From assembly GCA_913043285.1 (NCBI GenBank), contig CAJWML010000028.1:1-28904 (forward strand): a stretch of DNA of 28,904 nt, written 5' to 3'. A model generated the notes under the pieces. It did no database searches, was not told the origin of the DNA, and worked only from the letters and a program-made list of their open reading frames with translations. This document shows, one piece after another, positions 24,669 to 28,904 of the stretch. Origin of the DNA: CAKZNE01 sp002695025. GTDB taxonomy: Bacteria; Bacteroidota; Bacteroidia; Flavobacteriales; Schleiferiaceae. A program made the position numbers and the translations under genes. Within the stretch, counting starts at the first letter, position 1; each line of letters starts with the position of its first letter.

Positions 24669-25409
24669 ATGAAAACAACAGTAAATTATTTAATGCCCAT
24701 AATCGCATCCGTTTTGATAACGGTTGCATGTGGTAATTCGACATCAAGGCACTCGGAAGAACAAATCCAGGAAATCAATGAACAGGCGCAATTTCCTGAT
24801 TCCGTAAAACCCACTGAAACAACCCGGTTTGATTTTGAGAATTACACTGCCGGTCACCTGCCGGACGACTGGTCGGAATACTATACCGGATCGGGCGGCA
24901 CGGAATGGAAAGTGACAGAGGATAATGGAAATAAAGTGCTGGCACAATTTTACAGCGACAATCCCAACAATCATTTTAATGTAGTGGTCAATAACCGGAT
25001 TACGGCAAAAGACATGGTACTTACCGTCCGGCTGAAAGGCGTTACCGGCAACCATGATCAGGGAGGCGGTTTTGTCTGGCGGTTTACGGATAAGAACAAC
25101 TATTATGTAGTGCGGGCCAATCCGCTCGAAGATAATGTGGTATTATACAAGGTGGAAAACGGTAAACGCACAGACTTGCAGCTGGTGGGCAAAGGAAGAA
25201 CGTATGGAGTTGATGTTCCGCCAATGGGAAACCGGTGGCATACGCTCAAATTAATTGTAAAAGACGATGTGTTCACGGTACTTCTTGAGGATAAAGAACT
25301 TTTCAAAGTGCAGGACAAAACCTTCACAAAAGCCGGTAAAGTGGGTTTCTGGACAAAAGCAGATGCCGTGACCTACTTTGATGATTTTGAAATACAGAAA
25401 TTTAAATAG
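24669..25409 (+). CDS. Lipoprotein with LamG/DUF1080-like domain
   Basis: 246 residues from the ATG at 24669, preceded by GAGGAA; the frame also has a TTG at 24654. Lipobox ITVAC, Cys21. Residues about 55-246 look like a single concanavalin-type beta-sandwich (FDFENYTAGHLPDDWSEYY at the start, GGGFVWRF in the middle, AVTYFDDFEI at the end), similar to DUF1080/LamG domains. No catalytic residues can be named. It sits between the importer and the DUF1259 lipoprotein, in the same direction with short gaps, so it may be an envelope ligand-binding component of the cluster. The function is unknown. Confidence 0.8.
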   Translation: MKTTVNYLMPIIASVLITVACGNSTSRHSEEQIQEINEQAQFPDSVKPTETTRFDFENYTAGHLPDDWSEYYTGSGGTEWKVTEDNGNKVLAQFYSDNPNNHFNVVVNNRITAKDMVLTVRLKGVTGNHDQGGGFVWRFTDKNNYYVVRANPLEDNVVLYKVENGKRTDLQLVGKGRTYGVDVPPMGNRWHTLKLIVKDDVFTVLLEDKELFKVQDKTFTKAGKVGFWTKADAVTYFDDFEIQKFK

Positions 25410-25445
25410 ACTACTAATTTTTAACATTATAAAAAACATAATATT

Positions 25446-26420
25446 ATGATATTGATCACCAAAATTCAAAGAAGCACCCTGGTTGCCATCACAGTTTGCT
25501 TATTGCTGTTTTCTTGTGCTCCAAAGCAAGAGCGTGAGAATGACAAGGAAATGCACACTCCCTCCGCTGCTCACAATGCAGAGAAAATAGAACTGGAGTC
25601 TCTGGATATTCAGGCAATTGAGAACGCTCTGGGAGGTTTGAAAGGCACCGAAAACAATGGCGAATACAAAGTCACCATCCCGCAAAATGATCTTAAGATC
25701 ATTGTAGATGGCTTTCAGATCATCCCTCCTATGGGCCTGGGAAGCTGGGCGGCCTTTGCCCCGGCAGCACAGGGAGCCATGCTGATGGGCGATGTCGTGG
25801 CTACGGAAACTGACCTCTGGCCCGTTCAGCAGGAGGTGATCCGGCAGGGCCTCACTATTACCGCTATCCATAACCATTTTGTCAGAAACCATCCCAATGT
25901 GATGTATATGCACATCGGAGGTATGGGTGATGAAGCAGATCTGGCTGCCAGTGTAAAAGCGGTATTTGATAAGGTGCAGGAAGTACGCGGAAACAACCCG
26001 GCTGATGGTCCCAAGACGGATGTGGAGAATACCCTGGACACTGCAATGATTGCAGATATATTAGGCTATAATGGAAGCATGAACAGGGGTGTGTACAAGG
26101 TAGTGATCGGCCGACCGGATGTCAATTTGACCGAGCATGGCGCTCCGGTGAGTACATTCATGGGCTTCAATACCTGGGCAAGCTGGCAGGGAACTCCTGA
26201 AAAAGCAGCTGTGGCAGGGGATTTCACGATGCTTGCCGATGAAGTAGCCCCTGTTATCAAAGCTTTGGTAGAAAACGGCATTGAAGTAGTTGCGGTTCAC
26301 AACCACATGGTGCATGAGGAACCACGAATCTTCTTCTTGCACTATTGGGGTACAGGCCAGGTGGAAAAACTTGCGAGAGGGCTCAGAGCTGCACTTGACC
26401 ATACACAAAAAAGGAAATGA
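25446..26420 (+). CDS. DUF1259 (LppY/LpqO-type) lipoprotein
   Basis: 324 residues, lipobox LLFSC with Cys24. Two homologous halves: about 72-180 and about 214-316. Each starts with a YKV(T/V)I strand and contains an HNH: IHNHF at 141-145 with His149 and His156, and VHNHM at 284-288 with His290 and His299. The clustered His residues suggest a metal site in each half. DUF1259 proteins are found beside chromate transporters and SOD genes in many bacteria, which supports a role in metal stress, but the activity is not known. It is the last gene of the cargo run and is followed by a hairpin at 26441-26462. Confidence 0.9.
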   Translation: MILITKIQRSTLVAITVCLLLFSCAPKQERENDKEMHTPSAAHNAEKIELESLDIQAIENALGGLKGTENNGEYKVTIPQNDLKIIVDGFQIIPPMGLGSWAAFAPAAQGAMLMGDVVATETDLWPVQQEVIRQGLTITAIHNHFVRNHPNVMYMHIGGMGDEADLAASVKAVFDKVQEVRGNNPADGPKTDVENTLDTAMIADILGYNGSMNRGVYKVVIGRPDVNLTEHGAPVSTFMGFNTWASWQGTPEKAAVAGDFTMLADEVAPVIKALVENGIEVVAVHNHMVHEEPRIFFLHYWGTGQVEKLARGLRAALDHTQKRK

Positions 26421-26440
26421 TCTTAATTTGATAAGAAGCA

Positions 26441-26462
26441 GCCGGGATTTTCCAATCCCGGC
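26441..26462 (+). terminator. Hairpin after the cargo operon
   Basis: GCCGGGATT (26441-26449), loop TTCC, AATCCCGGC (26454-26462): a perfect 9-bp GC-rich stem 20 bases after the DUF1259 stop. The following bases are AATTAGG without a T tract. Position and strength fit the end of the efflux/importer transcript. Confidence 0.6.
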
Positions 26463-26616
26463 AATTAGGTACACTAAAATGGAGATTTTTAATCAACCAA
26501 CAATAGAAAATAATCTTATAAGGGTAGTTTAGTTTAGTTCCAGTTGGGCCATCTCTTCCCCCATGTGCCTCCAGTAGGTTCATTCCGTTCGTTCGTACCT
26601 CACTCTCTTCATTCGC

Positions 26617-27130
26617 CCACTTCCAGCACCGCATAGCAAGAGTAGCCCGTTATTCCATTCCGCTACGCTACATTCCATACCGTGCCACACTTGCTTTTCC
26701 AACGCACTCCCCAACGCAGGTAAAGCGGTGTTCGTCAGTCGTTCCGTTTTGTTCCGCAAAAACATATCTGCAAGGGTAAAATGAACTCCCTTCGGTCGCC
26801 CTTGCATATACCGTTCACTTGCCAGGTGTCTTGCGCTCCAGTGGGTGCTCGCCACCTGCCGTTCACTTGTTTTGCTTCACACACTCTCTCCTTCCTCACT
26901 CGCAGCTACTTCATCCCCCCAAACCCCATCTAAGGTGTTCGCTACACTCACAATATTTTTTATTGGGGGTCTGTCGCTGCTTATTGTTTTTGCTCGCCTG
27001 CGGGTCGCTGCGGGCTGATCGGGCTGTCATGTTTTTTGCAATTTCCCCTGTGCCTACAGTCGCTTCGTTTCAGTCATTCGTTCCTCACTCCTTCAACTCA
27101 GCCACTTTCAGCACCGCACACAAGAGTAGC
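26617..27130. repeat. Degenerate direct repeat, two copies
   Basis: Core copies at 26617-26646 and 27102-27130 share CCACTT(C/T)CAGCACCGCA and CAAGAGTAGC, differing by two substitutions and one indel over 30 bases. Similarity extends upstream over TTCGTTC and CTCACTC to about 60 bases. The copies are 485 bp apart in the same orientation, in sequence with no convincing gene. Confidence 0.6.
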
Positions 27131-27750
27131 TCCTTCTCTTCACTCCACGAACCAACCCACCGTCATTCCGCAATCTGCCTGCAATCCTTCCTCAATGTAT
27201 TTGTTGTGCGATAAAAGATAACAAATACAGCCAACACCATTGCAGTCAGTTATTGCTCCATTCCTTCCCCTAAATCGTTTCGTTCCGTTCAGTCGCTACC
27301 CTTGCCTTTGCCGACCCGAAAGCAAAAAAACACGCCAGCCCTGCCGTAAACGGTAGGCGTCTGCCGCCCTCATTCTTCGGGCTTTTGCAGCCACCACCCT
27401 TGCTCCGCTCGCAGGCGGCTCGCAGAAATGGCTTCGCCTTGGTTTACCTGCGTTTCCCGCTCGGATTCCCACTCCGATTGAAGTATATTCCTCAACTATG
27501 AAGCAGTTGTTTGATTACTTCTATTGTTTGATTTTCCCCAGGGATGAAGAGAAAGTTTAAAAGTCAGATACCGATAGTCCTTTATGTGTTAAAATTCTGA
27601 TTGTGGCATTCATCGGATTAATGGAACTGATGGTAACTATTGCCTCCTGATCTAATAATACTTCAATTTTCCTATCCCTCTTAATGCCCTGATTCCGGAA
27701 TAATAAATAACTCAAACATATAGCAAAGTTACAGGCATGCGGATGCGAGA

Positions 27751-27830
27751 GCTGCAAGGGTTCGCTACGCCTGTTTGGAAAAAAAATCTCCACCCTGCGG
27801 GTAGTATTTTTTTCCCACAGCCCTTGCTGC
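27751..27830. repeat. Structured repeat element, copy 1
   Basis: Nested inverted repeats: outer arms GCAAGGG (27754-27760) and CCCTTGC (27821-27827); middle arms GGAAAAAAAAT (27777-27787) and ATTTTTTTCC (27806-27815); inner arms ACCC (27792-27795) and GGGT (27799-27802). The 33-base centre at 27780-27812 is shared with the element at 28143-28175. Confidence 0.6.
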
Positions 27831-28010
27831 AATCGCACCGTCCTGTAGTGCGAGGGCATTATGTTTAAGTTATTATTTAGAGTCCGTTGCGGCAGCCGGT
27901 GGTTGCTGGCGGGCGTTCGCACCTCAGGTCTTCCGTTCCATGCAGGCATTCAGCGTTGTGGCATCACAGATTATACGCTACGTGTCTTTTGGTTCGAGTT
28001 GTGCCTTTCA

Positions 28011-28040
28011 GAGCTCCCTTTTTAGGGGGCTCTTTTTTTT
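28011..28040 (+). terminator. Strong intrinsic terminator without an upstream gene
   Basis: GAGCTCCC (28011-28018), loop TTTTTA, GGGGGCTC (28025-28032), then eight T (28033-28040). The stem is 8 bp with one G-U pair. No coding gene ends before it on the + strand, so it may end a small RNA or a long read-through transcript. Confidence 0.75.
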
Positions 28041-28116
28041 ACTCGTACAGGGAAAATTTTAAAAAGATGAAAGCAAAGATAGGCGGGTTCGCACATGCCC
28101 ACCGCACTTTCGGACA

Positions 28117-28189
28117 GTCAAGGTCAAGCCCTCCGGGTTTTGAAAAAAATCTCCACCCTTCAGGTAGTATTTTTTCCAAAAACCTTGAC
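28117..28189. repeat. Structured repeat element, copy 2
   Basis: Outer arms GTCAAGGT (28117-28124) and ACCTTGAC (28182-28189); middle arms TTTTG plus AAAAAAAT (28138-28150) and ATTTTTT plus CCAAAA (28169-28181). The 33-base centre (28143-28175) differs from copy 1 at only two positions, while the outer arms have a different sequence but still pair. Confidence 0.6.
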
Positions 28190-28306
28190 AGCCGACCCTC
28201 ACCCGCCTGAAAGACAGCTTTCTCTTTTCTTTTTTTCCCTTTTTTCTTTTCTCTTTTGAAAAAATGTGTGCGAAGCGCAGCGAGCAAAACTTTAATGGCT
28301 CACTGT

Positions 28307-28741
28307 ATGAAATCGTTTCGCATCAAAACCCACCGACCAGATGGCAGCTACAATCAGCCGCACTTCTTCATCCTGAACAGAGGACTGAACAGCGGAAAAC
28401 CGCTCAACCAACCTTGCCCGAATTGCTTTGTCTGCCTTATCGAGAACAAAGAGGACATGGAATTTCTCTACTGGCTCTGCTTCGGATTGTGGAAGTCAAA
28501 ATCCTTCCATCATTTTCTGAAAGGTTCCGTAATTCCATTCGTGACAATTGATGAAACCCGAAAGCTGATCCGGGAAAGTTCAACTAAGGCAAGCTGTAAA
28601 GCCCAGGCATTTCAAAAGGCTATTCATGCCCTACGACTACTCGACACCAATGAGCAAAAAATCAAGGTTGCTTTAAAGACGATTGATACTGCCCGACAAG
28701 CCATATTTTATGACTTGATGAAAGATTCAGGCGCAGGATAA
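28307..28741 (+). CDS. DUF6943-type protein of Bacteroidota mobile elements
   Basis: 144 residues from the ATG at 28307; the frame is open upstream to 28256, but MKSFRIKTHRPDGSY is the natural start of the family. Features are PHFFILNRGLNSGKPL near residues 18-33, PCPNCFVCL with two Cys near 37-45, YWLCFGLWKSKSFHHFL near 55-71, and a helical C-terminus. It resembles proteins labelled DUF6943 that recur on conjugative and mobilizable elements of this phylum. The function is unknown. The Cys residues could bind metal. It suggests that the element continues past the cargo to its transfer region beyond the window. Confidence 0.75.
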   Translation: MKSFRIKTHRPDGSYNQPHFFILNRGLNSGKPLNQPCPNCFVCLIENKEDMEFLYWLCFGLWKSKSFHHFLKGSVIPFVTIDETRKLIRESSTKASCKAQAFQKAIHALRLLDTNEQKIKVALKTIDTARQAIFYDLMKDSGAG

Positions 28742-28904
28742 ATCCTTGACCTGCCAAAAGAACAGGGCAACAAAAGCAAAATAAAGCACATAAACGCAAC
28801 AACACCAAAGAGAGAACTACCGCCTAATTCTTGAAGTAATTTAGTTGGCGAAGGGCAAATCCATGGTAAGTCCGTGTCAAGTCCAAGCAAATGTTTAACC
28901 CCTA
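28742..28904. other. Intergenic end of window, no feature seen
   Basis: The last 163 bases show no gene, no promoter match and no copy of the mnmE end (FCIGK codons). The right end of the element is not here. Confidence 0.5.

Larger units (their letters stand above)
26463..28010. other. Gene-poor region rich in TTC/TCG words
   Basis: No convincing gene in about 1.5 kb. Much of it is made of recurring short words (CATTCCGTTCG, TCGCTAC, CCCTTGC, CTCACTC), giving Ser/Arg-rich frames with no family features. A GC-rich stem lies at 27332-27360 (ACGCC with GGCGT, inner CCGT with ACGG). A minus-strand frame at 27557-27949 has a more protein-like, AT-richer C-terminal half (about 57 residues, up to 27725) that could be a gene remnant. 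The region may be an intergenic or oriT-type segment of the element; nothing in it proves this. Confidence 0.45.

Noticed and set aside
26819..27214. 131-codon + strand frame in the gene-poor region
   Set aside because: Ser/His/Phe-rich translation made of recurring short words, no domain, no promoter; it covers one copy of the direct repeat.
27557..27949. 130-codon minus-strand frame
   Set aside because: The N-terminal half runs through the structured repeat, copy 1. Only the last 57 residues look protein-like, so at most it is a remnant; it is noted in the region entry and not called as a gene.
27991..28005. GGTTCGAGTTGTGCC resembling a tRNA T arm
   Set aside because: The bases flanking the loop do not pair as a T stem, and no acceptor, D or anticodon arm fits around it.
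27887..28210. 107-codon + strand frame over the terminator and hairpin copy 2
   Set aside because: It crosses a strong intrinsic terminator and a repeat element, with no family features.
28264..28551. 95-codon frame overlapping the DUF6943-type gene
   Set aside because: It is in a different frame from the recognisable family member and has no features of its own.
1..28904. CRISPR array, rRNA genes or insertion-sequence transposase genes
   Set aside because: No regularly spaced identical repeats of CRISPR length, no rRNA sequence and no transposase frame were seen on either strand.

Overview
The window looks like the left part of an integrated mobile genetic element in a member of the Bacteroidota. 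Three lines of evidence support this. Several promoters match the Bacteroidota -7 consensus TAnnTTTG (TATATTTG at 158-165 and 6449-6456, TAGGTTTG at 13559-13566). The gene families are typical of the phylum: a BT4734-type VirE-N protein, a DUF3987 protein, a DUF5916 protein and a DUF6943-type protein. Neighbouring genes are very often joined by ATGA stop/start overlaps. All confidently called genes are on the + strand.

Boundary and integration module (1-6292). The first 65 bases encode the last 20 residues of the tRNA-modification GTPase MnmE, ending FCIGK-stop. Directly downstream come a control region (GATACA repeats phased every 10 bp, inverted GTTGC/GCAAC repeats, a promoter), a zinc-ribbon/HTH excisionase-like gene, a tyrosine recombinase, a conserved unknown gene, two small HTH genes, and a VirE-N plus PriCT/DUF3987 pair that resembles a replication-priming module. 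The layout implies insertion at the 3' end of mnmE, the site also used by SGI1 of Salmonella. I find no second copy of the mnmE end, so the other end of the element should lie beyond the window.

Argonaute module (6422-9087). A promoter with a dyad operator drives an XRE repressor-like gene. It is followed by a fragment of a four-helix-bundle (23S rRNA intervening-sequence type) gene, then a 685-residue long-type prokaryotic Argonaute. At least two catalytic Asp positions of its PIWI domain are replaced (Gly462 and Tyr526), so it is predicted to bind guides but not to cleave. No obvious effector gene accompanies it.

Metal/oxyanion stress cargo (9242-26462). An OmpR-type two-component pair is followed by an exported Fe/Mn-superoxide dismutase homologue, a long-chain ChrA chromate transporter, a TolC/RND/membrane-fusion efflux system, a DUF5916 outer-membrane protein, an iron-type ABC importer (binding protein, permease, ATPase), a LamG-like lipoprotein and a DUF1259 lipoprotein. 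SOD (ChrC-like), ChrA and DUF1259 together suggest chromate or related oxidative-metal stress. The box TTTCTACAG occurs three times, upstream of the two-component genes, the SOD gene and the efflux run, each about 20 bp before a -7-like element. It may define the local regulon.

Right region (26463-28904). About 1.8 kb has no convincing gene. It is TTC/TCG-word rich and contains a degenerate direct repeat, two copies of a structured hairpin element with differing but still pairing outer arms, and a strong intrinsic terminator with no recognisable gene before it. It ends with a DUF6943-type gene of the kind found on Bacteroidota mobile elements.
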